DNA of 17,615 bases from an uncultured Lachnospiraceae bacterium (GTDB lineage Bacteria; Bacillota; Clostridia; Lachnospirales; Lachnospiraceae): positions 1 to 17,615 of the forward strand of contig CAJUHN010000056.1 in assembly GCA_910585935.1 (NCBI GenBank), in the 5' to 3' direction. The notes beneath the pieces were generated by a model, which was given only the letters and a program-made list of their open reading frames with translations, did not search any database and had not been told where the DNA came from. The first letter of the stretch is position 1. Every line of letters starts with the position of its first letter. Below, piece by piece: positions 1 through 6,039 of this stretch. The position numbers were made by a program, and so were the translations under genes.

Positions 1-1
1 T

Positions 2-793
2 CTGAAAAAAGATGCAGCCAAACAAAATGAGCAAATTGTAAATGAAGTTACTGTAGAGCCTAAGTTACAAACAGCACCAGATGAAGCTAGTGGACGAGTT
101 TATCATGAAGCATCGTATTCTCACAGTGATGGATATGTAGAAATACCAGAAATAAAGCAAGAAGATTTGATGGAAAAGAGAGGTTCTTTGATTATTGATT
201 CAACGGAGCCAACATTCTTTATAGGATTTAATGAAGTAGAACAATATGAATATAAGTTAAATATCGCAAAACACTATGACTTAAAAATTATTGTGAGTCG
301 AAATAATGTAGAAACTTCTATATTAAAATCTATGAAAGAATCCGATAATGTGTTGCATATATCGGAATTGAAAAAAGAAGTATTAGTAAGAGGATATCTA
401 AGTAATACAGAATTATCTACTAAAGAAAGTAGAGCATTGATGATATTTGATATAATTAGCAGAATTTTAGGATTCGATCATAATGTATTTGCAATTGGTG
501 ATTTAATGGTAACAAAATCTGTTTCAGTAGAATCAATTGGTGTTGAAGAAGAAATGGTTGAACCAAACATTGTTGTATTGAAGGATGAACTGAATGATAA
601 AGTTTATGTGGATAGAAGCATCATTAACAAGAATAAGCTGAGAAATGATACAGATGCTAATTTAGATATATTTGATTATCAGTTTATTTTGGCAAATTTT
701 AAGGAAATGATGAAACAGGTTGCATTAGTAGCTGGCATTTCACCAAATGATTGCGAAGTAAAAGTATTAGATATTTTGGGAAATTGTGCTTGA
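2..793 (+). CDS. 3' part of a large unrecognised phage protein (5' end outside window)
   Basis: The reading frame is open from the left edge of the window, so the ATG at 167 is probably internal and the true start lies upstream. The visible 263 residues begin with a polar, acidic, low-complexity stretch (about residues 1-60), then a folded region that alternates beta-like and helical segments. The section around 'SRALMIFDIISRILGF' and the later 'KVYVDRSIINKNKL' followed by a helical stretch vaguely recall the C-terminal parts of large phage HSP90-like (rIIA-type) ATP-binding proteins. No catalytic motif can be seen and this is only a guess. The gene ends in TGA, 49 bases before the next start. 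There is no signal peptide or membrane segment in the visible part. That it is coding is certain; its function is unknown. Confidence 0.85.
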   Translation: MKKDAAKQNEQIVNEVTVEPKLQTAPDEASGRVYHEASYSHSDGYVEIPEIKQEDLMEKRGSLIIDSTEPTFFIGFNEVEQYEYKLNIAKHYDLKIIVSRNNVETSILKSMKESDNVLHISELKKEVLVRGYLSNTELSTKESRALMIFDIISRILGFDHNVFAIGDLMVTKSVSVESIGVEEEMVEPNIVVLKDELNDKVYVDRSIINKNKLRNDTDANLDIFDYQFILANFKEMMKQVALVAGISPNDCEVKVLDILGNCA

Positions 794-842
794 GGATGGC
801 TTGAAACCGAAATTTCATTGGTGGTGAGCATAAAGGAGCGTT

Positions 843-1106
843 ATGAAAGCAGAAGAATTTATAAAAATTGTAGAAGATATGGATGAGAAAGGTTCTGAAT
901 ATTATGGTATATTTCCTTCTCCAACAGATGCACAATTAGGACTTGATATTTTAATCAAACATTTTCTAGGTGATGATTGGTATTCTATCAGTACAAATAC
1001 TATGCAAGGGAATACAGAAGCAATATATGATATTCTGAAAAAATATCCAAAGAGAAAAAGTATTAGAGAAATATTAAAAAATTTATTTACTAGGAGGACA
1101 AAGTAA
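843..1106 (+). CDS. small phage protein of unknown function (87 aa)
   Basis: ATG start preceded by AAAGGAG at a short but workable distance. The protein is mixed in charge with a basic C-terminus (ends RRTK). Its core contains 'YYGIFPSPTDAQLGLDIL' followed by 'FLGDDWY', which looks like a compact conserved domain and resembles small hypothetical proteins I associate with Clostridia phages. I cannot attach a function. The stop lies one base before the ATG of the next gene, so the two are almost certainly co-translated. There are no cysteines, transmembrane segments or secretion signal. Confidence 0.8.
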   Translation: MKAEEFIKIVEDMDEKGSEYYGIFPSPTDAQLGLDILIKHFLGDDWYSISTNTMQGNTEAIYDILKKYPKRKSIREILKNLFTRRTK

Positions 1107-1107
1107 T

Positions 1108-1374
1108 ATGACAAATGAACCTATGTTAATGTTAGATAATATGAAATTATGGAAAGATATTTTAGATAAAGACGAAGATAAGATATGTAATGATATGACA
1201 GATACAGAACGCAAAGCATATAAACTTGGTGTTCAAAATCTTTATGATTTGTTTTGGCAAATGCTGGAATCGAATTGTGAAGAAGGATATTATACGGTTC
1301 TTCATCCAAGTGAAAATATTAAGCCAGAAGAATTTGCATTAGATGATTTTTATGCTTGGCACACAGGAAGATAA
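1108..1374 (+). CDS. small acidic protein of unknown function (88 aa)
   Basis: ATG start with a strong AGGAGG SD lying inside the end of the upstream gene. The protein is acidic and helical in appearance: the N-terminal half is rich in Asp, Glu and Lys, and the middle contains 'LYDLFWQMLES'. It ends in a Glu/Asp/Trp-rich tail. No known motif is recognised. It is followed by 58 bases without a gene before the next start, where only the next gene's SD is evident. Confidence 0.75.
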   Translation: MTNEPMLMLDNMKLWKDILDKDEDKICNDMTDTERKAYKLGVQNLYDLFWQMLESNCEEGYYTVLHPSENIKPEEFALDDFYAWHTGR

Positions 1375-1432
1375 ATATATTAAATTTGCAGTTGAAAGCG
1401 TTCTTTTATTGGGATAAGTTGGAGGTAAATTA

Positions 1433-1702
1433 GTGTTCAGAAATAAATATATAAAACCATTAACAAAGGGTCAGCTTAGTAAATTACATGGACAAGACAT
1501 AAGAGTACATTTTTTGAGTAATGAGTATACAAGCGATAGAATTTGGAAAGTTAGGTTGGATAAAAACACTGTTGTGATTACAGATAATAAAGGTGATTAC
1601 AGAGCATTTGATAATTATAAAAAACATTATAATGAATCTACAGTAGGATCAGGCGTGTTAGTTTATAGGTTGCCACAAATTCCACATGATATTGAATGGT
1701 AG
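1433..1702 (+). CDS. small basic protein of unknown function (89 aa)
   Basis: GTG start with GGAGGT about eight bases upstream (around 1421-1426), which decides the start. The protein is basic, with many Lys, Arg and Tyr and alternating beta-like segments ('IRVHFLSNEY', 'NTVVITDNKG'), suggesting a small beta-rich fold. It contains no cysteines. The stop codon TAG overlaps the AGGAGG SD of the next gene, so the two are likely translationally coupled. Function unknown. Confidence 0.75.
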   Translation: MFRNKYIKPLTKGQLSKLHGQDIRVHFLSNEYTSDRIWKVRLDKNTVVITDNKGDYRAFDNYKKHYNESTVGSGVLVYRLPQIPHDIEW

Positions 1703-1721
1703 GAGGTAAAAATAAATTAAA

Positions 1722-1982
1722 ATGAATAGAGATATAGGTGCTAAATTACCACAAACAAATTGTAGAACACCAATGCCACCTGTAAAGGAATTTGGTGAAA
1801 AAATTTGTGAGAATTGTGATAAAGAAGATGTGTGTATGTATAAAGAAGAGTGCATGAAAGCTATAAAGGATATTTTGGATATTGAGAGTAGAACTAATGT
1901 GTTTATTAAAACACATATTGATTGTAAGAAGTGGAGAAAGAAATCATCTGCGGTTAATATGAATGATATTTTATACAGATGA
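1722..1982 (+). CDS. small cysteine-rich protein, possible metal-binding (86 aa)
   Basis: The protein carries cysteines at residues 14, 29, 32, 38 and 44, with another near residue 69. The run C29-x2-C32-x5-C38-x5-C44 looks like a small zinc-binding or Fe-S cluster site. The first 25 residues are Pro/Lys-rich and probably extended. The start is not settled: ATG at 1722 lies 15 bases after AGGAGG (1701-1706), which is long, whereas an in-frame ATT at 1716 sits at 9 bases. Given the ATA/ATT starts elsewhere in this window, ATT at 1716 is possible and would add two residues. Function unknown. Confidence 0.7.
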   Translation: MNRDIGAKLPQTNCRTPMPPVKEFGEKICENCDKEDVCMYKEECMKAIKDILDIESRTNVFIKTHIDCKKWRKKSSAVNMNDILYR

Positions 1983-2009
1983 ATTATCACTTTTATAGGA
2001 GAAAATATA

Positions 2010-2342
2010 ATGGTAATAAACGAAGGTTTATTTCAAAAAAGATGTAAACAGAGAAAATCATATTTAGTATATCTTGTTACAAGTTGTGAAATGGGTTCTG
2101 AAGGATGGTCTGGTTGGGATTATTATGCAGTTGCACATGGATCTACAGAAGAAGAAATATATAATGATTGGATTGAGCAATGTAAAATAATTTATGGAGT
2201 AGATTTATCAGAAGATTTAAAGTGTGTTAATGGTAAATGGTTTTGTCATTATGAATTAGCAAAGAATGAATTGCCAAGTTCTGTATATGGTGACGCACAA
2301 CCAATATATATTGAGGAAAGTTATAGAAAGCACACTTGTTAG
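2010..2342 (+). CDS. small protein of unknown function (110 aa)
   Basis: ATG start with AGGAG eight bases upstream. The protein has a Trp/Tyr-rich middle section ('GWSGWDYYAVAHG') and a helical stretch with 'NDWIEQCKIIYG'. Four cysteines are scattered without a metal-binding spacing. There is no signal peptide or membrane helix. The stop (TAG, 2340-2342) is part of the SD region of the next gene, so the pair is likely coupled. No family recognised. Confidence 0.75.
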   Translation: MVINEGLFQKRCKQRKSYLVYLVTSCEMGSEGWSGWDYYAVAHGSTEEEIYNDWIEQCKIIYGVDLSEDLKCVNGKWFCHYELAKNELPSSVYGDAQPIYIEESYRKHTC

Positions 2343-2353
2343 TAGGAGATTTT

Positions 2354-2581
2354 ATGGAAGATAAAATATTCATTATTCCGGTTGAAGATAACAAACCAGT
2401 AAAGATAGTATGTGAAAACAGCAAAGAGTTTGAAATTGATGATAAAAATAATTTAATTATTAAAGAAAAAATATCTATTGAAGAACTTATAAGAAGAGTA
2501 AAAGCTACCAATGAAGATCCGAATATTGTTTTAGAAAAATTGTTTACAGATGGATATTGTAATGATGTAAAAATGGCATAA
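2354..2581 (+). CDS. small acidic protein of unknown function (75 aa)
   Basis: I place the start at the ATG at 2354, which has TAGGAGA at good spacing. A TTG at 2336 would give a longer form but lies before the SD and overlaps the upstream gene. The sequence begins with a beta-hairpin-like stretch ('KIFIIPVEDNKPVKIV') and ends in a helical segment with 'SIEELIRRVKATNEDP'. It is rich in Lys, Glu and Asp. No known motif. It sits in the run of small unknown genes. Confidence 0.7.
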   Translation: MEDKIFIIPVEDNKPVKIVCENSKEFEIDDKNNLIIKEKISIEELIRRVKATNEDPNIVLEKLFTDGYCNDVKMA

Positions 2582-2599
2582 GGACAGGAGGATAAATAT

Positions 2600-2836
2600 A
2601 TGGGGTGTGTAAGTACGATTACTTATGATAAATTTCCGAAACAGAAAGATGAAAATTATAAATTTCCTGAATTAGCTGTAGGAAGTAGGGTTGCAGTTTG
2701 TTATCACTATGATACCAGTAAGAAACATTTAGGAACAGTTGTCAGGGATGATTTAGAAGAACCCTACGAAACTATCATTAAACTGGACAACGGTAGGTAT
2801 TTACGAGGAACTGAATGTCAGTTTTCATATATCTAA
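2600..2836 (+). CDS. small beta-rich phage protein (78 aa)
   Basis: ATG start with CAGGAGG at optimal distance. The core 'VGSRVAVCYHYDTSKKHLG' followed by 'TVVRDDLEEPYETIIKL' and 'GRYLRGTECQFS' reads as a five-stranded SH3-like barrel: an entry strand, a 'G-T-V-V-R' strand, and a 'D-N-G-R-Y' turn. I have the impression that similar small proteins are common in Clostridia prophages, without assigned function. A binding role is only a guess from the fold impression. It is followed by 110 non-coding bases containing two hairpins. Confidence 0.75.
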   Translation: MGCVSTITYDKFPKQKDENYKFPELAVGSRVAVCYHYDTSKKHLGTVVRDDLEEPYETIIKLDNGRYLRGTECQFSYI

Positions 2837-2873
2837 GACGCATATACAATATATAGATATTAAAAGCGAGAAA

Positions 2874-2919
2874 AACCACTATATATTGATGTGGAAAGTG
2901 GTTGAAATTCTTATTTCAA
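2874..2919 (+). promoter_or_regulatory. two overlapping inverted repeats in the leader of the 2947 gene
   Basis: AACCACT (2874-2880) pairs with AGTGGTT (2897-2903) across 16 bases. TTGAAAT (2902-2908) pairs with ATTTCAA (2913-2919) across 4 bases. The two stems share bases 2902-2903, so they cannot both form completely. They lie just upstream of a strong SD and an ATA start. There is no T-run, so this is not a standard terminator. A role in translation control is inference. Confidence 0.35.
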
Positions 2920-2933
2920 AGGGTGAGTTTGGA

Positions 2934-2949
2934 GGAGGTGAGCAGTATA
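2934..2949 (+). promoter_or_regulatory. SD plus ATA start codon (GGAGGTGA, 8-base spacing)
   Basis: GGAGGTGA at 2934-2941 is followed by ATA at 2947-2949, with 8 bases between the GGAGG core and the ATA. Upstream in-frame GTG (2938) overlaps the SD itself. TTG (2929) and GTG (2923) precede the SD. ATA is therefore the best-placed start. Confidence 0.6.
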
Positions 2950-3240
2950 AAAACAGATAATCCATTAACAATAGGGCAGCTAAAAAAGTGGTGTGATGAT
3001 AACAATATATCTGATGATACACCTATTGGTATTTACATGGGCGCATCAGAAAGAGGAGATATAGCTTTTGGTGTGATTGGTGATACTAAAAGCGAATATA
3101 ATGATGATTTTTATGTGACCAATCTTACGGAAACAACAGGAGAACATTGTTATTGTAAAAATATTTATAATATATTTGAAGAAGTAAATTCAGATAAAGT
3201 TGTAATGATTACAGATGGATATCATAGTGAAGAAGTATAA
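2947..3240 (+). CDS. small protein of unknown function with an apparent ATA start (97 aa)
   Basis: The first codon is taken as ATA (Ile codon, presumably read as fMet) because it is the only codon at correct distance from the strong SD. A longer reading frame from TTG 2902 would run through the hairpins and the SD and gives an implausible N-terminus. The protein opens with 'LTIGQLKKWCDDN', then 'SDDTPIGIYMG', a pattern seen in small phage proteins with an N-terminal 'LT-x-G-x-L' helix. Beta-like segments follow and the C-terminus is acidic. Two cysteines sit close together ('HCYCK'). No function can be assigned. The next gene begins 20 bases later with nearly the same SD-ATA arrangement. Confidence 0.7.
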   Translation: MKTDNPLTIGQLKKWCDDNNISDDTPIGIYMGASERGDIAFGVIGDTKSEYNDDFYVTNLTETTGEHCYCKNIYNIFEEVNSDKVVMITDGYHSEEV

Positions 3241-3247
3241 AATGGGT

Positions 3248-3263
3248 GGAGGTGAGTAATATA
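3248..3263 (+). promoter_or_regulatory. SD plus ATA start codon (second copy of the same arrangement)
   Basis: GGAGGTGA at 3248-3255 and ATA at 3261-3263 with 8 bases between, followed by AAA. It differs by only two bases from the 2934-2949 site over the stretch from the SD to the start codon. The in-frame GTG codons at 3246 and 3252 overlap the SD. Confidence 0.6.
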
Positions 3264-3716
3264 AAAATACATTTTGATGGAAGTGTTTCTCATGTTAAAG
3301 CTGAATTTCCAGAAACAGAATTTCATATGAGAACAGAAAATATACAAGAACTAAAAGATGCTTTTATCAAATCTATATCCAATACATTTGATATTGCGAT
3401 TACCAGTGATGCAGAAGAAATTAAAGAGAAAACAAGAGAAAATAGAAAACTGCAAAGAGCATATTTTGAAAATATGACAAATGGAATATTGAATAAATAT
3501 TATGATTTGCAGGTATTTAAGAACCCATATGAGATAGACTTGTCCTTGCACAATATAAGATATAATCCTGCAAAGGTACATAAGCACGTAAAGCTAGTAA
3601 ATGTGAATGGTATGGGAACTGGTCAAGTACATTTTATAACGGATGATGGTTCGTATTTGCTTTTGCCCTGGTGTTATATCATTTCAATGGTTCCAAGTAT
3701 GGATCAAGGAGAATAA
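3261..3716 (+). CDS. protein of unknown function with an apparent ATA start (151 aa)
   Basis: Start chosen at ATA 3261 for SD spacing; GTG 3246 would place the SD inside the coding region. The N-terminal third is beta-like ('IKIHFDGSVSHVKAEF'). The middle (about residues 40-80) is strongly helical and charged ('EEIKEKTRENRKLQRAYFE') and could form a short coiled coil. The C-terminal third is beta-like again and ends in an acidic tail. Read as a whole it resembles small phage proteins with two beta-rich lobes joined by a helix. No catalytic motif is visible. Its stop is followed after six bases by the ATG of the next gene. Confidence 0.7.
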   Translation: MKIHFDGSVSHVKAEFPETEFHMRTENIQELKDAFIKSISNTFDIAITSDAEEIKEKTRENRKLQRAYFENMTNGILNKYYDLQVFKNPYEIDLSLHNIRYNPAKVHKHVKLVNVNGMGTGQVHFITDDGSYLLLPWCYIISMVPSMDQGE

Positions 3717-3722
3717 TTAGAT

Positions 3723-3953
3723 ATGAAATTTTGTTTCGGAGATATTGTAGTAGTTGATGATGGAAATATTGGTGTTGTAGTTAAGAGTTGGATAAATCAA
3801 AAAGATAATTCCCATACTTATGAAGTTTATGTCAGACTTGCTCAAGACATCAGAGAATATGAGGAATCAGAAATAGAAAGATATATGGTAAGGCATAAAT
3901 ATTTGAGCGAAGAAGAAATGGAATGGCAATACAACGCAGTTCATGGAATGTGA
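3723..3953 (+). CDS. small phage protein, beta-barrel-like N-terminus (76 aa)
   Basis: ATG start with AAGGAG 11 bases upstream. The N-terminal half reads 'FGDIVVVDDGNIGVVVKSW', a G-D-I-V-V-V / G-V-V-V-K pattern typical of small SH3-like barrels. The second half is helical and ends with 'VRHKYLSEEEMEWQYNA'. Similar short proteins seem frequent in Clostridia phages; function unknown. Its stop TGA (3951-3953) is embedded in the GAGGTGA SD of the next gene. Confidence 0.75.
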   Translation: MKFCFGDIVVVDDGNIGVVVKSWINQKDNSHTYEVYVRLAQDIREYEESEIERYMVRHKYLSEEEMEWQYNAVHGM

Positions 3954-3967
3954 GGTGATACATAATA
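3952..3967 (+). promoter_or_regulatory. SD plus ATA start codon where no canonical start exists
   Basis: GAGGTGA at 3952-3958 precedes two consecutive in-frame ATA codons at 3962 and 3965 (6 and 9 bases from the GAGG core). An in-frame TGA at 3956-3958 overlaps the SD, so the frame cannot extend upstream. The first canonical start codon is a TTG twelve codons into the gene. Confidence 0.6.
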
Positions 3968-4147
3968 GAATTTAAAACAAGTCAAAAGATAGATAAATTG
4001 GTAGAAAAACATATAAAACAAGGTTGTGTATCTCATGCAACAGCAGGTGAACAGTTTGTATATGAATTTTTACCAAGTGGTATCGTAGAATGTCAAACAG
4101 TCAAATGTATGTGTTGTAAAGAAGAGTTTACTGATTACGTAGATTGA
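3965..4147 (+). CDS. small cysteine-containing protein with ATA start (60 aa), easily missed
   Basis: Open frame from ATA 3965 to TGA 4145-4147, directly downstream of a GAGGTGA SD. It falls in what would otherwise be a gap between two genes. A frame start at ATG, GTG or TTG is impossible near the SD. The protein is basic and helical in the first 20 residues, then has C21, 'AGEQFVYEFLPSGIVEC' (C43) and 'KCMCCKEEF' (C48, C50, C51). The C-terminal cysteine group, C43-x4-C48-x1-C50-C51, looks like a zinc-ribbon-like site, although one knuckle is not obvious. The clean SD, the fit between neighbours and the protein-like sequence support a real gene. Function unknown. Confidence 0.65.
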   Translation: MEFKTSQKIDKLVEKHIKQGCVSHATAGEQFVYEFLPSGIVECQTVKCMCCKEEFTDYVD

Positions 4148-4165
4148 AAAGGAGAAAATATACAT

Positions 4166-4285
4166 ATGGGATTAACGTGTAAATCAGTAGGCAAAATCAG
4201 AAGTAGCACAAGAAAGTTGGAGAATCAGTTGGCAGAGGAAGCAAAGTTACAGAAAGAGAAGAAAAAGAAAATAGATAAGAGGTAG
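4166..4285 (+). CDS. very small basic helical protein (39 aa)
   Basis: ATG start with AAAGGAG about ten bases upstream, ending in TAG seven bases before the metallophosphoesterase start. After 'MGLTCKSVGKIRSSTRKL' the protein is a continuous Lys/Glu/Gln-rich helix, strongly basic at the end, and probably a short coiled coil. It has no recognisable family. Its good SD and exact fit between two genes argue that it is translated, but at 39 residues this is not certain. Confidence 0.5.
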   Translation: MGLTCKSVGKIRSSTRKLENQLAEEAKLQKEKKKKIDKR

Positions 4286-4291
4286 GTAGTT

Positions 4292-5062
4292 ATGGCAGTT
4301 TGGATCACAGGCGATATACACGGAAATCCACAAAGGTTTTCAACAGATATTTTTCCAGAGCAGAAAGAAATGACGAAAGATGATGTTATGATTATTTTGG
4401 GAGATTTTGGTCTTGTTTGGGATTATAAAGGAGAAGATAAGACTGAGAAATATTGGTTAGACTGGCTTGATAATAAACCATTCACCACGCTATTCATTGA
4501 TGGAAACCATGATAATTTTGATAGACTTGATATTTATCCAGTAGAAAAATGGCACGGAGGAAATGTGCATTTCATTCGTCCATCAGTCATTCATCTTATG
4601 AGAGGTCAGATTTTCAATATTGAAGACGAGTCATTTTTTACTTTTGGCGGTGCGAGTAGCCACGATATATCTGCTGGTATATTAGAACTTGATGATCCAG
4701 ACTTCAAAGAGAAGAAGAAAAAGTTAGACAAAAATCCATACGCTTTATACAGAATCAATCATGTGAGCTGGTGGGAGAGAGAACTTCCGAGTGAAGAAGA
4801 GATGAAAGAAGGTTTGATTAATCTTAAAAAACAGAATAATAAAGTAGACTATATTATTACTCATAGTCCATATATTTCATTGCTTAGACAGATGGATAGT
4901 GGATCAGGGTTATATCAGAGAGATAAATTGACCGATTATTTACAAGAGATTAAGCAGAATGTGGATTATAAGGCATGGTTCTTTGGACATATGCATCAGA
5001 ACAAAACTTTCCATTGGGAGAGAAGTAGCTGTTTATATGAACAGATTATAAGGATTCTGTAA
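4292..5062 (+). CDS. calcineurin-like metallophosphoesterase
   Basis: The 256-aa protein has all the hallmark motifs of the metallophosphoesterase superfamily: GDIHG (residues 7-11), GDFG (37-40), GNHD (71-74), 'ITHSP' with H191, and GHMH with H233 and H235. These residues bind a dinuclear metal centre that hydrolyses phosphomono- or diester bonds. Length and motif spacing fit a single-domain phage or bacterial enzyme. The true substrate cannot be read from sequence: members act on serine/threonine phosphoproteins, dinucleoside polyphosphates, cyclic nucleotides or nucleic acids. There is no signal peptide, so it should be cytoplasmic. The ATG start has a GGTAGG SD. It is followed closely by the 5078 gene and is probably co-transcribed with it. 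Confidence 0.92.
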   Translation: MAVWITGDIHGNPQRFSTDIFPEQKEMTKDDVMIILGDFGLVWDYKGEDKTEKYWLDWLDNKPFTTLFIDGNHDNFDRLDIYPVEKWHGGNVHFIRPSVIHLMRGQIFNIEDESFFTFGGASSHDISAGILELDDPDFKEKKKKLDKNPYALYRINHVSWWERELPSEEEMKEGLINLKKQNNKVDYIITHSPYISLLRQMDSGSGLYQRDKLTDYLQEIKQNVDYKAWFFGHMHQNKTFHWERSSCLYEQIIRIL

Positions 5063-5077
5063 TGAGGAGGTGAAATA

Positions 5078-5743
5078 TTGGAGAAACTTAATCAAGACGA
5101 TAAAGATAAATTGTCTCAAATACTACATAATAGTTGGGACAATGTATTTAAACTTTTAACCGATTCTTCTGTTGATGAATACGGAGTTCCCTACAAAGAA
5201 GTATATAAGTATGAACTTGCAGAAAGAGAGAAAGATTTTCCTAATTTGGTTGATATCTATTTGGAAAGTAATTCGTTCTTTGATAGGGGAGCGATGAAAG
5301 ATTGGTTGATTCAAGAAATTGTTGGTGCATTATTAAGAGATACAGATTGTAGAAGATTTCAATTTTTTATGTGTACCAATCAATTATATGATTTAGTTTT
5401 AAAGGTTATCAGACCATATTATAGAGGTTTATATCCTGACAGAAATAATATAGAAACAAAAGTTATTGAGACAAATTTGAGTATCAAAGAAGGTGAAATT
5501 TTCGATCATCAATCACGAATGGTTTCTGTAGATAATTGGGAAGACTATATACAAGTATATGTAGAATACGATGGATTGGCAGTAGGAGGTTTTCGTGCAA
5601 TAACAAATATGCTTGGTAACTCAATTCAAAAGGATGTAAAGATTTCTAATCTACAGTATGATGAATTCCATTTATCCTGTGATATTAAATATAAAGATGG
5701 ATGGACAGAAAAGAAATTGGCATATAAGTGTCAATTAAGATAA
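5078..5743 (+). CDS. protein of unknown function (221 aa), TTG start
   Basis: TTG start seven bases after a GGAGG SD (5066-5070), fifteen bases beyond the phosphoesterase stop. The N-terminal two-thirds looks helical and acidic, with 'AMKDWLIQEIVGALLRDT' and 'DCRRFQFFMCTNQLYDLVL'. The C-terminal third (from about residue 145) looks beta-rich. There are no membrane helices, no P-loop and no nuclease motif. It is the last gene before the 296-base non-coding stretch, so it closes the first transcription unit. A link to the phosphoesterase is suggested only by adjacency. Confidence 0.75.
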   Translation: MEKLNQDDKDKLSQILHNSWDNVFKLLTDSSVDEYGVPYKEVYKYELAEREKDFPNLVDIYLESNSFFDRGAMKDWLIQEIVGALLRDTDCRRFQFFMCTNQLYDLVLKVIRPYYRGLYPDRNNIETKVIETNLSIKEGEIFDHQSRMVSVDNWEDYIQVYVEYDGLAVGGFRAITNMLGNSIQKDVKISNLQYDEFHLSCDIKYKDGWTEKKLAYKCQLR

Positions 5744-5749
5744 CTCATT

Positions 5750-5762
5750 TACCATTCTGGTA
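5750..5762 (+). other. small hairpin just after a gene (weak terminator candidate)
   Basis: TACCA and TGGTA separated by three bases, starting six bases after the stop of the 5078 gene. The stem is only 5 bp and is followed by GGTAACAAAAC rather than a T-run, so intrinsic termination is doubtful. Confidence 0.2.
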
Positions 5763-5894
5763 GGTAACAAAACAGAGAATAATAAATCAGATACTTACAG
5801 CAACAAGTAAACATTTCACACGGTTATCCGTAGATAATTCCAATAATTACAATTTAAAAGTTATATCCGTTTTGGGTGGTGAACAGCATACCCT

Positions 5895-5920
5895 TGGTTA
5901 AATTACGCCAAATTTAGCCA
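5895..5920 (+). promoter_or_regulatory. 10-bp inverted repeat, candidate operator or attenuator hairpin
   Basis: TGGTTAAATT (5895-5904) pairs with AATTTAGCCA (5911-5920) across six bases, with one G-T wobble. It is the longest dyad in the intergenic region. It overlaps a possible 9-codon leader reading frame (5888-5917). Operator, origin element or attenuator are all possible. Confidence 0.4.
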
Positions 5921-5935
5921 TAAACCACTGATTAG

Positions 5936-5965
5936 CATAGATTTTATATAGATTTAATCTCTATG
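5936..5965 (+). other. bulged inverted repeat upstream of the replication module
   Basis: CATAGATT (5936-5943) pairs with AATC and TATG (within 5956-5965), with a two-base bulge and a 12-base AT-only loop apart from one G. It lies about 75 bases before the first replication gene. No T-run follows. Confidence 0.25.
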
Positions 5966-6039
5966 TTCCAGTCTACAAAGGCTGTTGATGTTATATATGA
6001 TGCGAAAATATTTTTAATGAATTTATAGGAGGAACAAAT

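Larger units (their letters stand above)
5744..6039 (+). other. non-coding dyad-rich intergenic region before the replication module
   Basis: No supported gene in either direction across 296 bases. It is AT-rich and holds several short inverted repeats: TACCA/TGGTA (5750-5762), TTATC/GATAA (5824-5837), a 10-bp dyad at 5895-5920 and a bulged 8-bp dyad at 5936-5965. It separates two sets of genes on the same strand and precedes the first replication gene, so a promoter, operator or origin is expected here. I could not identify a convincing -35/-10 pair, DnaA-box cluster or iteron set. Confidence 0.5.

Noticed and set aside
820..888. Short ATA-led frame after GGTGGTGAGC upstream of the 843 gene
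   Set aside because: Only about 18 codons, and it overlaps the 843 gene out of frame; likely chance resemblance to the SD-ATA pattern.
5824..5837. DnaA box
   Set aside because: TTATCCGTA differs from TTATCCACA at two of nine positions and is not clustered with others; more simply a small TTATC/GATAA dyad.
5895..5923. Promoter with TTGGTT and CCATAA or CATAAA at 17-18 bases
   Set aside because: Matches to both consensus hexamers are weak and partly explained by the inverted repeat; not enough to call a promoter.
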